The notes under the pieces: model-generated
Told to the model about the DNA's origin: nothing
The model's database searches: none
Seen by the model: the letters and a program-made list of their open reading frames with translations, nothing else
Assembly: GCA_001544595.2 (NCBI GenBank)
Contig: FCOH02000002.1
Location: forward strand, 62,001-126,000
Reading direction: 5' to 3'
DNA: 64,000 nt
From: Caballeronia peredens
GTDB lineage: Bacteria > Pseudomonadota > Gammaproteobacteria > Burkholderiales > Burkholderiaceae
In this document: piece by piece, positions 17,186 to 26,626 of the stretch
Numbering within the stretch: position 1 is the first letter of the stretch
How the letters are laid out: each line of letters opens with the position of its first letter
Position numbers and translations under genes: made by a program

Positions 17186-17207
17186 GGATATACGAAAAAG
17201 TATATCC
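17186..17207. promoter_or_regulatory. perfect palindrome, probable vapBC operator
   Basis: GGATATAC at 17186-17193 and GTATATCC at 17200-17207 are exact inverted copies around GAAAAA. The site begins 14 bp before the vapB start and includes TATA-rich DNA suited to a -10 region. Autorepression by the VapB-VapC complex at such a site is the family norm. Confidence 0.75.
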
Positions 17208-17260
17208 AGTAAAGCCCGCCATCGAGGGGTCCGACACTCGGCCGAACGGCCAGCGCGATT

Positions 17261-17641
17261 CTACTGGGCCGCCTGCCGCAAACAATATGCGGCCACCGCA
17301 TCCAGCACTGCGTCGTCTTCGCCAACGGCCGTCGCGCAATCGATCGTGACCTCCGGATGCGCCGCCCGGCACCGCTCGACGATTTCAGGCAGATCCTTCC
17401 TCACATGCCCGCCCTGCCCGAAGAACACGGGAACGACGGTGATCGCATGACAGCCGTCGGCGGCTTGCCGGGCCACCGCCGTGGGCAAATCCGGCGACAT
17501 CAACTCGAGAAAAGCCAGCGATACCGGATCCGTCCTCGATGCCCGCAGCTTCGCCGCGAGCCGCTCGAACGGCTCGGCCCAGCGCGGATCGCGCGCGCCG
17601 TGGCCGAACAGGATGATGCCGTGTTTGTCGATCTTGTTCAT
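17261..17641 (-). CDS. cbiX: CbiX-type sirohydrochlorin chelatase
   Basis: 126 residues from ATG at 17641, with GGGAG seven bases upstream; this matches the short single-domain CbiX. His residues in ILFGHGARDPRW (about 12) and FFGQGGHVRKDLP (about 80) are the expected metal-binding pair. It inserts Co or Fe into sirohydrochlorin. Next to the sulfite-reductase operon it probably acts as the siroheme ferrochelatase (SirB-like). Service to cobalamin synthesis is an alternative, since cobalamin genes lie 12 kb away. It follows lptG on the same strand. Confidence 0.87.
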   Translation of the reverse strand: MNKIDKHGIILFGHGARDPRWAEPFERLAAKLRASRTDPVSLAFLELMSPDLPTAVARQAADGCHAITVVPVFFGQGGHVRKDLPEIVERCRAAHPEVTIDCATAVGEDDAVLDAVAAYCLRQAAQ

Positions 17642-17664
17642 CGCGCGCTCCCGGAAAAGCGGCG

Positions 17665-18813
17665 TCAGTGCCGCTCCACCCATTTCAGGCCCAGCAATCC
17701 GACCGCCAGATAGGCGAGGGCGGGCGCCGCCGCGGTGATCGGCGCAGGCCAGGTGTTCAGGTTGCCGATGTGCGAGAAGAGCGTGTTGAACAACTGGAAG
17801 CTCATGCCGATCATGATGCCGCCGAACACCTTCACGCCGACGACGCCGGCGCGCGTGTGCAAATAGGCGAACGGCAGCGAGAGAATCAACATCACGAACA
17901 CGGCGAACGGATAGAGAATCTTGCGCCAGAACGCGATCTGATAACGCTGCGTGTCCTGATGATTCTCGGTCAGATGCTGAATGTACCGGAACAGATTGAA
18001 CATCGACATGCGGTCGGGCGACACCAGCAGCACCGACAGAATCTGCGGCGTCAGTTCCGAGCGCAGCGAATATTCGGGCAGCGTCGTCTGCGCGGCGCGA
18101 TAGACCGGGTTCAATGTATCGCCTGGATTCGTGGCCTGGGGCGGCGCGTCGCTCAGTTGCGTGTCCGTGACGCCCGTGAGCTTCCAGTGGCCGGGCGGCT
18201 CGTACACGCCGCTCTTCGCGATGCGCACGTTCGTCAGGCGGAACTTCGAATCGAACTCGTAGATGCGCACGTTGGCGATCGTCGTGTCCGGATTCAGGGT
18301 GCCGACGTTGACGAAGCGCGTCACCTGTTCGCCGTTTTCTTTCGCGGTCAGTGTGTCCTTCACCCACACGCCGGACTGGAAGTTCGACGACACCGACGAG
18401 CCGAGCGCCTCCAGCCGCACGCGCTCGGACAACTGATCCGTGTAAGGCCCGACCACCTCGCCGATGATGTACGTCACCAGCACGAGCGGAACGCCGATCT
18501 TCAAGAGCGAGCGCAGCGCCGCGCCCGTCGAGAGCCCGGACACGCGAAAGATCGTGAACTCGGAGGCGGCGGCCATCTGCGCGAACACGTAGATGGCCGA
18601 GATCAGCGCGGCGACGGGAATGATCTCGTAGAAGCGCGAAGGCGTCTGCAACGCGACGCGCAGCACGGCGAGCGTGAACTTGTAATTGCCGTGCCCGACC
18701 GTGTTCAGTTCGTTGATCAGATCGAAGAAGAAGAACAGGCCCGAAAACGCGAACAGGATGAAGATGAACGCGAGATAGATCTGGCGCGCGAAGTATCGTT
18801 CGTAGATGCGCAT
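17665..18813 (-). CDS. lptG: LPS export ABC transporter permease LptG
   Basis: 382 residues. It begins MRIYERYFARQIYLAFIFILFAFSGLFFFFDLINEL, the conserved LptG start with the first membrane helix. There are six predicted helices: three before and three after a long periplasmic beta-jellyroll of about 200 residues. With LptF and LptB it pulls lipopolysaccharide from the inner membrane onto the LptC/LptA bridge. The start lies 4 bp beyond the lptF stop, so the two are translated as a pair. Confidence 0.95.
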   Translation of the reverse strand: MRIYERYFARQIYLAFIFILFAFSGLFFFFDLINELNTVGHGNYKFTLAVLRVALQTPSRFYEIIPVAALISAIYVFAQMAAASEFTIFRVSGLSTGAALRSLLKIGVPLVLVTYIIGEVVGPYTDQLSERVRLEALGSSVSSNFQSGVWVKDTLTAKENGEQVTRFVNVGTLNPDTTIANVRIYEFDSKFRLTNVRIAKSGVYEPPGHWKLTGVTDTQLSDAPPQATNPGDTLNPVYRAAQTTLPEYSLRSELTPQILSVLLVSPDRMSMFNLFRYIQHLTENHQDTQRYQIAFWRKILYPFAVFVMLILSLPFAYLHTRAGVVGVKVFGGIMIGMSFQLFNTLFSHIGNLNTWPAPITAAAPALAYLAVGLLGLKWVERH

Positions 18814-18817
18814 CGCG

Positions 18818-19909
18818 TCAGGCCCCCTTCGACAGCGACGGGAGTTTGAAGAGCGGCCGGTTGCGCACCCGCAGCCAGAAGATGAACGCGACGAGCGCCG
18901 TCACGATCACATGAAGCCCGACGATGCCCACGCCGAACGAGAGCTTGCCCTGCTCGATCCACGACTGCACGACGTTCAGCAGGTTCGAATATGTCAGATA
19001 GATCAGCACGGCCATCACGAGATTGATCGTGCGGCTGCGCCGCGGGTTCTGATAGGAAAGCGGAATGGCAAGCAGCATCAGGTTAATGGCGATAAGCGGC
19101 AGGCCCGCGCGCCACGCGAACTCCGCGAGATTCTCGTTGCTCGGATTGGCGAGCAGTTCCGGCGTCGGGATGCCGGTCGTGGTGGGGGTGTTGATGATCT
19201 GGTGATTCAAAATCTTCACACCATAACGCTCGAACTCCATGATGCGGAAATTCGGCTGGCCGGGCTCGCCGTCGTAGCGGCGGCCGTTGTCGAGCACGAT
19301 GAAGCGGTCGCCGTCATCGCGCGTTTCGGTGTGGCCCGTCTGCGAGACGATCACGTTGACCTTGCCGCCTTCGGTGCTGGTGACGAACACGTTCTGCACC
19401 TTGCTCTGATCCGGCGACATCTTCTCGATGAAGAACACGCGATGGCTCGACGGCGACTCGCGGAACTGGCCCGGCGCGAGCAGCGACACTTCATCGCGCT
19501 GCTGAAAGCGCGTCTTGATGAGCTTGCTCTGCTGGTTCGACCACGGCCAGCCGACGAACGCGAAGAAGATGATGAGAATGATGATCGGCGTGGAGAACAC
19601 GGCGATCGGCTTGATGAGCTGCGTCTGGCTCACGCCCGAGGCGAGCCACACGACCATCTCCGAGTCGCGGTACCAGCGCGTGAGCACGAAGAGAATGGAG
19701 ACGAACAGCGTCACGATCAGCATGACCGCGAGATAGCCGATGACGGTGAGCCCGATCAGCACGACGACGTCTTTCGGGTCGACCTGACCTTGCGCCGCGA
19801 AGCCGACGATGCGGATCATCATCGTGGTGAGCATGATCGTGAGCAGGACCATGAACACGGCGCCGGCCGTATACGCGAGTTCGCGCTGCAGGGAGCGTTC
19901 GAAGATCAT
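18818..19909 (-). CDS. lptF: LPS export ABC transporter permease LptF
   Basis: 363 residues from ATG at 19909 (MIFERSLQRELAYTAGAVFMVL), the family start. An in-frame ATG at 19963 adds an unlikely basic extension. It has the same architecture as LptG: N-terminal helices, a large periplasmic domain (about residues 110-260), then LMLLAIPLSYQNPRRSR and further helices. Together with LptG and LptB it forms the LptB2FG extractor. It is divergent from pepA, as in many proteobacteria. Confidence 0.95.
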   Translation of the reverse strand: MIFERSLQRELAYTAGAVFMVLLTIMLTTMMIRIVGFAAQGQVDPKDVVVLIGLTVIGYLAVMLIVTLFVSILFVLTRWYRDSEMVVWLASGVSQTQLIKPIAVFSTPIIILIIFFAFVGWPWSNQQSKLIKTRFQQRDEVSLLAPGQFRESPSSHRVFFIEKMSPDQSKVQNVFVTSTEGGKVNVIVSQTGHTETRDDGDRFIVLDNGRRYDGEPGQPNFRIMEFERYGVKILNHQIINTPTTTGIPTPELLANPSNENLAEFAWRAGLPLIAINLMLLAIPLSYQNPRRSRTINLVMAVLIYLTYSNLLNVVQSWIEQGKLSFGVGIVGLHVIVTALVAFIFWLRVRNRPLFKLPSLSKGA

Positions 19910-20078
19910 TTGATTAGCTTTTGGCCGGCGGCGATGCGGCATGACACACGCATCTCTTGACAAACGGGGAGGGCAATACGCTTACCCTCACGCCGCGTGC
20001 CTGTGACCGCCGCGGAAAAAATAGCGGATAATTGCGGCTTTCATCCTTCAGCCAAGATTTTATCCGAGGATAAGCGCG

Positions 20079-21611
20079 ATGGACTTTAGCATAAAAGCCT
20101 GTGATTGGAGCAAGGGCGAGGCAAATGGTTTCCTGACAGGAAAGTCGGATGTCATCGTCCTCGGCGTCTTCGAAGCGCAAACGCTCACGGGCGCCGCGCG
20201 CGACATGGACGTCGCCACCAAAGGCCTCATTTCGCGCGTCGTGAAGGCCGGCGACATGAGCGGCCGCGCGGGCACCACGCTGCTCGTGCCCGAAGTGACC
20301 GGCATCGGCGCATCGCGCGTGCTGCTCGTCGGTCTCGGCAAGCAGGACGCCTTCAGTCAGAAAGCCTACGGCGAAGCCGTGCGCGCCGCGTGGCGCGTGA
20401 TTCTCGGCTCGAAGATCGGCCAGGCGACCTTCACGCTCGCCCAGTTGCCGATTCTCGAACGCACCGCCGACTGGGCCGTGCGCGCCGCCATACTCGCGCT
20501 GCGCGAGCTGACCTACAAGTTCACCCAGATGAAGAGCAAGCCCGACAACGGCGCGCGCTCGCTCAAGAAGATCGTGTTCAGCGTCGATTCCGCGGACGAG
20601 AAAGCGGCCAAGGTCGCGCTGAAGCAGGGCGTCGCGATCGCGAACGGCATGGACCTCACGCGCGATCTCGGCAATCTTCCGCCGAACGTCTGCACGCCGA
20701 CCTATCTCGGCCAGACCGCGAAGAAGCTCGGCCGCGACTGGAAGCTGAAGGTCGAAGTGCTCGGCCAGAAGCAGATCGAGGCGCTGGGCATGGGCTCGTT
20801 CCTGTCGGTGGCGAAGGGCTCGATCGAGCCGCCGCAATTCATCGTCACGCAGTATCAGGGCGCGGGCGCCGAGACGGGCAAGACCAAGGGCAAGAACGCG
20901 CCCATCGTGCTGGTCGGCAAGGGCATCACGTTCGACTCGGGCGGCATCTCGATCAAGCCGGGCGAAGCCATGGACGAGATGAAGTACGACATGTGCGGCG
21001 CGGGCTCCGTGTTTGGCACGATGCGCGCCGTCGCCGAGATGGGGCTGAAGCTCAACGTGATCGGCGTCATCCCGACCTGCGAGAACATGCCCGCGGGCAA
21101 CGCGCTCAAGCCGGGCGACATCGTCACGGCAATGAACGGCACGACCATCGAAGTGCTCAACACCGACGCCGAAGGCCGTCTCATTCTGTGCGACGCGCTC
21201 ACCTACGCCGAGCGCTTCAAGCCGGCCGCCGTGATCGACATCGCCACGTTGACGGGCGCGTGCATCATCGCGCTCGGCCATCACAACACGGGCCTCTTCT
21301 CGAAAGACGACGCCCTCGCGGGCCAGTTGCTCGACGCCTCCCGCGAGGCGATCGATCCGGCCTGGCGCCTGCCTCTCGACGACGAGTATCAGGATCAGCT
21401 GAAGTCGAATTTCGCGGATCTCGCGAACATCGGCGGACGTCCGGCGGGCAGCGTGACGGCGGCGTGTTTCTTGTCGCGCTTCGCGACGGCTTATCCTTGG
21501 GCGCACCTCGACATCGCCGGAACCGCATGGAAGAGCGGCGCGGCGAAGGGCGCGACGGGCCGTCCCGTGCCGCTGCTCTCGCAGTTCCTGATCGACCGCG
21601 CAGCGCTGTGA
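20079..21611 (+). CDS. pepA: leucyl aminopeptidase (M17)
   Basis: 510 residues. The M17 signature [10 protein letters not shown] (about residues 359-368) is present. Upstream metal ligands lie in [17 protein letters not shown] and the MKYDMCGAG segment. It is a cytoplasmic, two-metal, hexameric exopeptidase removing N-terminal residues; in E. coli PepA also binds DNA in recombination and pyrimidine control. It is divergent from lptF with 169 bp between starts, and holC follows after 7 bp. Confidence 0.96.
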   Translation: MDFSIKACDWSKGEANGFLTGKSDVIVLGVFEAQTLTGAARDMDVATKGLISRVVKAGDMSGRAGTTLLVPEVTGIGASRVLLVGLGKQDAFSQKAYGEAVRAAWRVILGSKIGQATFTLAQLPILERTADWAVRAAILALRELTYKFTQMKSKPDNGARSLKKIVFSVDSADEKAAKVALKQGVAIANGMDLTRDLGNLPPNVCTPTYLGQTAKKLGRDWKLKVEVLGQKQIEALGMGSFLSVAKGSIEPPQFIVTQYQGAGAETGKTKGKNAPIVLVGKGITFDSGGISIKPGEAMDEMKYDMCGAGSVFGTMRAVAEMGLKLNVIGVIPTCENMPAGNALKPGDIVTAMNGTTIEVLNTDAEGRLILCDALTYAERFKPAAVIDIATLTGACIIALGHHNTGLFSKDDALAGQLLDASREAIDPAWRLPLDDEYQDQLKSNFADLANIGGRPAGSVTAACFLSRFATAYPWAHLDIAGTAWKSGAAKGATGRPVPLLSQFLIDRAAL

Positions 21612-21618
21612 ACAAGCC

Positions 21619-22035
21619 GTGACGCGCATCGACTTTCATACGAATGTCGGCGATCCGCTCGCGTACGCCTGCCGCCTCGCGCGCAAGGCGTATCTGAGCG
21701 GCAAGCCGCTCGTCGTGCTCGCCGAACCGGCGCGTCTCGCCGCGTTCGACGAGCAGTTGTGGACCTTCCAGCCGCTCGAGTTCGTGCCGCACTGCATGGC
21801 GAAGAGCCCGCTCGCGCAGGACACGCCGGTCGTGCTCACCTCGAATCTCGACGAAGCGCCGCATCATCAGGTTCTGGTGAATCTGGGGGCGCCGGTGCCC
21901 GCGCAGTTCGCGCGCTTCGAGCGGCTCGTCGAGATCGTCGGCAGCGACAGCGACGAACTGGCCGCGGGACGTGAGCGGTTTCGCTTCTATCGCGATCGCG
22001 GCTACGCCATCGAGACGCACAAGCAGGGCGGTTGA
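21619..22035 (+). CDS. holC: DNA polymerase III subunit chi
   Basis: 138 residues. MTRIDFHTNVGDPLAYACRLARKAYLSGKPLVVLAE is the typical chi N-terminus. The DEQLWTFQPLEFVPHC and TPVVLTSNLDEAPHHQVLVNLG segments also match the family. Chi links the clamp loader (through psi) to single-stranded DNA-binding protein during replication. The pepA-holC order is common in proteobacteria. The two genes are separated by only 7 bp, so co-expression is likely. Confidence 0.93.
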   Translation: MTRIDFHTNVGDPLAYACRLARKAYLSGKPLVVLAEPARLAAFDEQLWTFQPLEFVPHCMAKSPLAQDTPVVLTSNLDEAPHHQVLVNLGAPVPAQFARFERLVEIVGSDSDELAAGRERFRFYRDRGYAIETHKQGG

Positions 22036-22094
22036 GCGAACAGAGGGCGGGGTGCCGGCTGCGCTACGCTCGCATCACACAGGAGACCCGCCAG

Positions 22095-22439
22095 ATGACG
22101 AACAAACCCGAATCCTTCGATCCCTCCATTCCGGTTCTGACCGATGTCGTCGTGCCCGGCAAGCCCGAGTACGCGCGCGCGCCGTCCGCCGCCGATGAAG
22201 CCGCGATCGAATACGATGCGGAGCTGATCGCCGAGCGCTTGCGCGGCCGCTTCACGGGCTTTCTGACCGGCGAGGCGCGCGGGCTTATCGAGGAACGTTG
22301 CCGCGACGCGCTGCGCGAGCATTCGACGCAGCTCGTCGCCGCGATCACGCGCGAAGTGGCGGCGGCGCTCGAAGGCCGCATGAGCGAATGGGTGCGCGAG
22401 GCGGTCGAAGCCGAGTTGCGCCGCCAGCGCGGCGAGTAA
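22095..22439 (+). CDS. DUF2486-like protein
   Basis: 114 residues from ATG at 22095 with AGGAGA upstream. The N-terminal half holds ESFDPSIPVLTDVVVPG, typical of DUF2486 proteins described from Burkholderiaceae. The C-terminal half is a charged helix (RCRDALREHSTQLVAAITREVAAALEGRMSEWVREAV). It has no signal or membrane segment. The family has no known function; the link to holC is positional only (60 bp downstream, same strand). It is convergent with the cytochrome c gene. Confidence 0.8.
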   Translation: MTNKPESFDPSIPVLTDVVVPGKPEYARAPSAADEAAIEYDAELIAERLRGRFTGFLTGEARGLIEERCRDALREHSTQLVAAITREVAAALEGRMSEWVREAVEAELRRQRGE

Positions 22440-22442
22440 GTT

Positions 22443-22781
22443 TCAGCGCAGCGAGAGAATCCAGTCAGCGAGCGCCACGGCCTGATCGGACGAAATCTGC
22501 GTGTTCGCGGGCATCGGCACCGGACCCCACACGCCCACGCCGCCTTCGACAATCCTGCGCGCGAGCGTCGTGCGCGCGCCGTCGACTTGCGCATACCTGT
22601 GCGCGACGCTGTCGAACGACGGTCCCATGAAGGTGCGCGACATCGAGTGGCAACTCATGCAGTTGTGGCTCTGCGCGAAGCCGAGCATCGACGCCGACGC
22701 ATCGTTGCCCTGCGCGTGCGCCGTGCCGAATACGGCGAGCAGCGCGATGCCCGCGACTAAACCTTCCCGCTTTGCATTCAT
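22443..22781 (-). CDS. small secreted cytochrome c (class I, c551/c552-like)
   Basis: 112 residues. A Sec signal (MNAKREGLVAGIALLAVFGTAHAQ) is followed by a haem-attachment motif CMSCH (about residues 41-45). A probable axial Met lies in VPMPANTQISSDQ (about 89). One haem and about 90 mature residues fit a periplasmic electron carrier of the c5/c551 group. The redox partner is unknown and no oxidase or reductase is adjacent. The stop lies 3 bp from the stop of the convergent DUF2486 gene. Confidence 0.88.
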   Translation of the reverse strand: MNAKREGLVAGIALLAVFGTAHAQGNDASASMLGFAQSHNCMSCHSMSRTFMGPSFDSVAHRYAQVDGARTTLARRIVEGGVGVWGPVPMPANTQISSDQAVALADWILSLR

Positions 22782-22904
22782 CTGGTCTCCCCGATGTACA
22801 CGCCCGGTTCGTGCTGTCGCGCATTATAGGAGACGTATCGCGGCGCATGCATCATGAAAAAGGGGCGCCCGCGCGCCCCTTCGTCCGAACGCGGGATGCC
22901 CGGA

Positions 22905-24578
22905 TCAGCCCGTCACGGCGCCGCGATTGGCCGGCAGCGCGAGCGCCGCGAATTTCGCCAGCACGCCGCGCGTGTATTTCGGCGCGGGCTTTTTCCACGC
23001 GGCGCGGCGGTGCGCGAGTTCCGCGTCATCCACGTTCAGTTGCAGCACCAGCTTGTGTGCGTCGATGGTGATCGAATCGCCTTCCTGCACCAGCGCGATG
23101 GTCCCGCCCGCGTACGCTTCCGGCGCGACATGCCCGACGACCATGCCCCACGTGCCGCCCGAGAAACGTCCATCGGTGATGAAGCCGACGCTTTCGCCCA
23201 GCCCCTTGCCGATGATCGCCGAGGTCGGCGCGAGCATCTCCGGCATGCCGGGGCCGCCTTGCGGGCCGAGATAGCGCAGCAACAGGATGTCGCCGGCCTT
23301 GATCTTGTCGCCGAGAATCGCGTCCATGGCGCTTTGCTCGTCCTCGAACACGCGCGCCGGTCCCGTGATGACCGGATTCTTCAGGCCCGTGATCTTCGCG
23401 ACCGCGCCGTCTTCGGCGAGATTGCCGCGCAGGATCGCGAGATGGCCTTCCTTGTAGAGCGCCTGCTCGATCGGAAAAATCACCTTCTGATCGGCGCGCG
23501 GCTTGCTCGGCACGTCCTTCAGTTCCTCGGCGATGGTGCGCCCCGTGATCGTCATGCAGTCGCCGTGCAGCAGGCCCGCGTCGAGCAGGATCCTGAGCAC
23601 TTGCGGGATGCCGCCGGCCTTGTGCAGATCGGTCGCGACATACTGGCCGGACGGCTTCAGATCGCAGATGACCGGCACTTTCTTGCGCATGCGCTCGAAG
23701 TCGTCGATGCTCCATTCCACTTCGGCCGCGTGCGCGATCGCCAGGAAGTGCAGCACGGCGTTGGTCGAGCCGCCGGTCGCCATGATCAGCGCGACGGCGT
23801 TTTCGATCGACTTCTTCGTGATGATGTCGCGCGGCTTCAGATCCTTCTTCACCGCCTCGACGAGCACGCGCGCCGACTCGGCCGCGGAATCGACTTTCTC
23901 CTGGTCCGGATTGGCCATCGTCGACGAGTACATCAGCGACATGCCGAGCGCCTCGAAGGACGAACTCATGGTGTTGGCCGTGTACATGCCGCCGCACGAG
24001 CCGGTGCTCGGGCACGCATTCTTTTCGACGCCCTTGAAGTCTTCCTCCGACATGCGGCCAGCCGTGAACTCGCCCACCGCTTCGAACGACGACACGATCG
24101 TCAGGTCTTTTCCCTTCCAGTTGCCGGGACGAATGGTGCCGCCGTAGACGTAGATCGACGGCACGTTCATGCGCGCCATGCCGATCATGCCGCCCGGCAT
24201 GTTCTTGTCGCAGCCGCCGATCACGACCACGCCGTCCATCCACTGGCCCTGCACGGCCGTCTCGATACAGTCTGCGATCACCTCGCGCGAGACGAGCGAG
24301 TACTTCATGCCTTCGGTGCCCATCGACATGCCGTCGGAAATGGTCGGCGTGCCGAAGATCTGCGGATTGGCGTCCGATTTCCGGATCGATTCGACGGCCG
24401 CATCCGCCAGGCGCTGCAGCCCCGCGTTGCACGGCGTGATGGTCGAGTGACCGTTGGCCACGCCGATCATCGGCTTGTCGAAGTCTTCCTCCTTGTAGCC
24501 GAGGGCGTAATACATCGAACGATTGGGCGAGCGCGCAACGCCCTGGGTGATGTGCTTCGAGCGGCGATTGAAGGCCAT
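22905..24578 (-). CDS. ilvD: dihydroxy-acid dehydratase
   Basis: 557 residues. Cys ligands of the iron-sulfur cluster lie in [21 protein letters not shown] and [15 protein letters not shown]. The C-terminal [19 protein letters not shown] motif is also canonical. It converts 2,3-dihydroxyisovalerate and its ethyl analogue to the keto acids before valine and isoleucine. It is divergent from a LysR gene across 108 bp, a typical regulator-target pairing. Confidence 0.96.
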   Translation of the reverse strand: MAFNRRSKHITQGVARSPNRSMYYALGYKEEDFDKPMIGVANGHSTITPCNAGLQRLADAAVESIRKSDANPQIFGTPTISDGMSMGTEGMKYSLVSREVIADCIETAVQGQWMDGVVVIGGCDKNMPGGMIGMARMNVPSIYVYGGTIRPGNWKGKDLTIVSSFEAVGEFTAGRMSEEDFKGVEKNACPSTGSCGGMYTANTMSSSFEALGMSLMYSSTMANPDQEKVDSAAESARVLVEAVKKDLKPRDIITKKSIENAVALIMATGGSTNAVLHFLAIAHAAEVEWSIDDFERMRKKVPVICDLKPSGQYVATDLHKAGGIPQVLRILLDAGLLHGDCMTITGRTIAEELKDVPSKPRADQKVIFPIEQALYKEGHLAILRGNLAEDGAVAKITGLKNPVITGPARVFEDEQSAMDAILGDKIKAGDILLLRYLGPQGGPGMPEMLAPTSAIIGKGLGESVGFITDGRFSGGTWGMVVGHVAPEAYAGGTIALVQEGDSITIDAHKLVLQLNVDDAELAHRRAAWKKPAPKYTRGVLAKFAALALPANRGAVTG

Positions 24579-24686
24579 GGTCGGCTCCTTGAGGGGACTT
24601 TTTTTATCGGTCCGGAAAGCATGCGCCGCCCGCGATGTGGCTGTCCAATATATTATTCAGGGCTTATTAGGTCGCAAAAAATATTA
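24579..24686. promoter_or_regulatory. ilvD / LysR divergent promoter region
   Basis: The last 40 bp (about 24647-24686) are sharply AT-rich, with TATATTATT and AATATT elements, and contain the imperfect dyad CCAATA...TATTAGG. Such a site between divergent genes is where a LysR-type protein would bind. No single T-N11-A box stands out enough to name. Confidence 0.4.
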
Positions 24687-25646
24687 ATGGAGCCGAGAAA
24701 CCCGCCCATCGAACTGCGGCTGCTGCGCTATTTCGTGACGGTCGCCGAAGAGATGCATTTCGGCCGTGCCGCCGCGCGACTCGCCATGACGCAGCCGCCG
24801 CTCTCGCAGGCGATCCGCGCGCTCGAAGACGCGCTCGGTGTCGCGCTGTTCGTGCGCACGAAACGCACCGTCGAGCTGACGCCGGTCGGCCACGATCTGC
24901 TGCCGGAAGTGCGGCGCCTGCTCGCGTCCGCCGATGCGCTGCGCCCGCTCGCGCAATCGCTCGCGCGCGGCGAGGCGGGCGTGCTGTCGCTCGCGTTCGT
25001 GTCGACGGCCGATTACGGCCTCCTGCCGGCGCTCCTGCGCGATTTCGGCGCGCGCTATCCCGGCGTGCGGCTGCAACTGAGCGAGGCGACCAGCGACGTG
25101 CAGATCGAGGAACTCGTCGCCGGACGCGTCGACGCGGGTCTCGTGATTCCGCCGCTGCCGCCGCGCTACGCGAGCGCGCTGTCGTATCTGCCGGTTGCGC
25201 GCGAGCCGCTCGTCATCGCGATGTCGGCGGATGCAGCGCGCGATCTGGGCCTGGGCGCCGACGAATGGGCCGACACGCCCGTCGATCTGCACGCGCTCGC
25301 CGCGGCGCCGCTGATCGTCTTCCCGAGACGGCTCGCGCCGGGTTTGTATGACATCATCATGGGTTGCTACGGCGCGGCGGGGCTCACGCCGCGCGTCGGA
25401 CAGGAGGCAATCCAGATGCAGACCATCGTGAGCCTCGTGTCCGCGGGCATGGGCGTCGCGCTCGTGCCGCGCTCGCTGCGTCATCTGCGGCGCACGGGCG
25501 TCGTGTATCGTCCGCTGCTTCCGCTGAACGAGTCGGAAACGCTCGTCGAAACGGGGCTCGTGTGGCGCGCGGCGGAAGTGAGTCCGGTGCTCGCCGGTTT
25601 CATCGACATCGTCCGAACGCGGGCCGCCGCGGCCGGTGCTTTATGA
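24687..25646 (+). CDS. LysR-family transcriptional regulator (BenM/CatM-like group)
   Basis: 319 residues from ATG at 24687; a longer frame upstream is only antisense to ilvD. The helix-turn-helix reads RYFVTVAEEMHFGRAAARLAMTQPPLSQAIRALEDALG. The PPLS and EMHFGRAA features are common in the catabolic CatM/BenM branch. The effector domain starts near residue 95 (LSLAFVSTADYGLLP). Its target is unproven. The divergent ilvD is the nearest candidate, and the effector could be a keto acid or an aromatic compound. Confidence 0.87.
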   Translation: MEPRNPPIELRLLRYFVTVAEEMHFGRAAARLAMTQPPLSQAIRALEDALGVALFVRTKRTVELTPVGHDLLPEVRRLLASADALRPLAQSLARGEAGVLSLAFVSTADYGLLPALLRDFGARYPGVRLQLSEATSDVQIEELVAGRVDAGLVIPPLPPRYASALSYLPVAREPLVIAMSADAARDLGLGADEWADTPVDLHALAAAPLIVFPRRLAPGLYDIIMGCYGAAGLTPRVGQEAIQMQTIVSLVSAGMGVALVPRSLRHLRRTGVVYRPLLPLNESETLVETGLVWRAAEVSPVLAGFIDIVRTRAAAAGAL

Positions 25647-25683
25647 TTCGCCCTTGAAGTTCGCTTAAAGCTCTCACATCAGA

Positions 25684-26586
25684 ATGCTCATACATCCCAA
25701 TTTCGATCCCGTCGCGATTCATCTCGGACCGCTCGCCGTGCGCTGGTACGGCCTCATGTATCTGGTGGCGTTCGTGTCGGCCATCGTCATCGGCAGGCTG
25801 CGGTTGCGGCTGCCGTATGTCGCGCAGCAAGGCTGGACCGCCAAGGACATCGACGACATGCTGTTCTACGGCGTGCTCGGCACGATTCTCGGCGGACGCC
25901 TGGGCTACGTGATCTTCTACAAGGCGAGTTATTACGCAGCGCACCCGCTCGATATCTTCAAGGTATGGGAAGGCGGCATGTCGTTTCACGGCGGCTTTCT
26001 CGGCGTGACGCTCGCGATGGTGCTGTTCGCGTTTCAGCGCAAGCGCACCTGGCTGCAGGTGACCGATTTCGTCGCGCCGATGGTGCCGCTCGGCCTCGCG
26101 GCGGGGCGGCTCGGCAACTTCATCAACGGCGAGCTGTGGGGCCGCGTGACCGACCCGAACGCGCCGTGGGCGATGCTGTTCCAGAACTCGTCGAACGACG
26201 ATGCGATCTGGCTCTCGAAAAATCCGCAACTCGATGCGCAATACCATCTCACCGAGATATTCCAGCGCTATCACATGCTGCCGCGCCATCCGTCGCAGTT
26301 GTACGAGATCGCGCTGGAAGGGCTCGTGCTGTTCATCCTGATCTGGACGTTCTCGCGCAGGCAGCGGCCGGTGGGCGCGATTTCCGCGCTGTTTCTGATC
26401 GGCTATGGAATGGCGCGCTTCACCGTGGAATTCGCGCGCGAACCGGACGATTATCTCGGCCTGCTGGCGTTCAACCTGTCGATGGGCCAGTGGCTCTCGC
26501 TGCCGATGATCATTGCCGGCGTGCTGATGATGGTGTGGGCGTACAAGCGCAATCTGCGCCTGCCGCCCGAATCCGCCCAAGCCTGA
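25684..26586 (+). CDS. lgt: prolipoprotein diacylglyceryl transferase
   Basis: 300 residues with about seven membrane helices. The Lgt signature is [25 protein letters not shown]. The essential His lies in [11 protein letters not shown] near residue 103, and PRHPSQLYE is also conserved. It attaches diacylglycerol from phosphatidylglycerol to the lipobox Cys of prolipoproteins, including lipoproteins seen in this window at 5151, 62103 and 63848. A GC-rich hairpin without a T-run lies just after the stop. Confidence 0.96.
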   Translation: MLIHPNFDPVAIHLGPLAVRWYGLMYLVAFVSAIVIGRLRLRLPYVAQQGWTAKDIDDMLFYGVLGTILGGRLGYVIFYKASYYAAHPLDIFKVWEGGMSFHGGFLGVTLAMVLFAFQRKRTWLQVTDFVAPMVPLGLAAGRLGNFINGELWGRVTDPNAPWAMLFQNSSNDDAIWLSKNPQLDAQYHLTEIFQRYHMLPRHPSQLYEIALEGLVLFILIWTFSRRQRPVGAISALFLIGYGMARFTVEFAREPDDYLGLLAFNLSMGQWLSLPMIIAGVLMMVWAYKRNLRLPPESAQA

Positions 26587-26626
26587 CGGACGAGCGGGGC
26601 GGTTGTTGCGCCGCCCCGCGAACGAC

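Noticed and set aside
17642..18367. Fusion of the CbiX reading frame with upstream sequence
   Set aside because: The frame extends upstream only antisense-like across lptG in another frame; the short CbiX from 17641 has a good ribosome site and full family length.
22854..24686. Very long plus-strand frame running into the LysR gene
   Set aside because: This part is antisense to ilvD, a strongly conserved gene, and its product is Arg/His-rich without family features. The LysR protein begins at 24687.
26593..26621. Terminator between lgt and the SIMPL gene
   Set aside because: GCGGGGCGG/CCGCCCCGC forms a good hairpin, but no T-run follows on either strand, so it is only mentioned under lgt.
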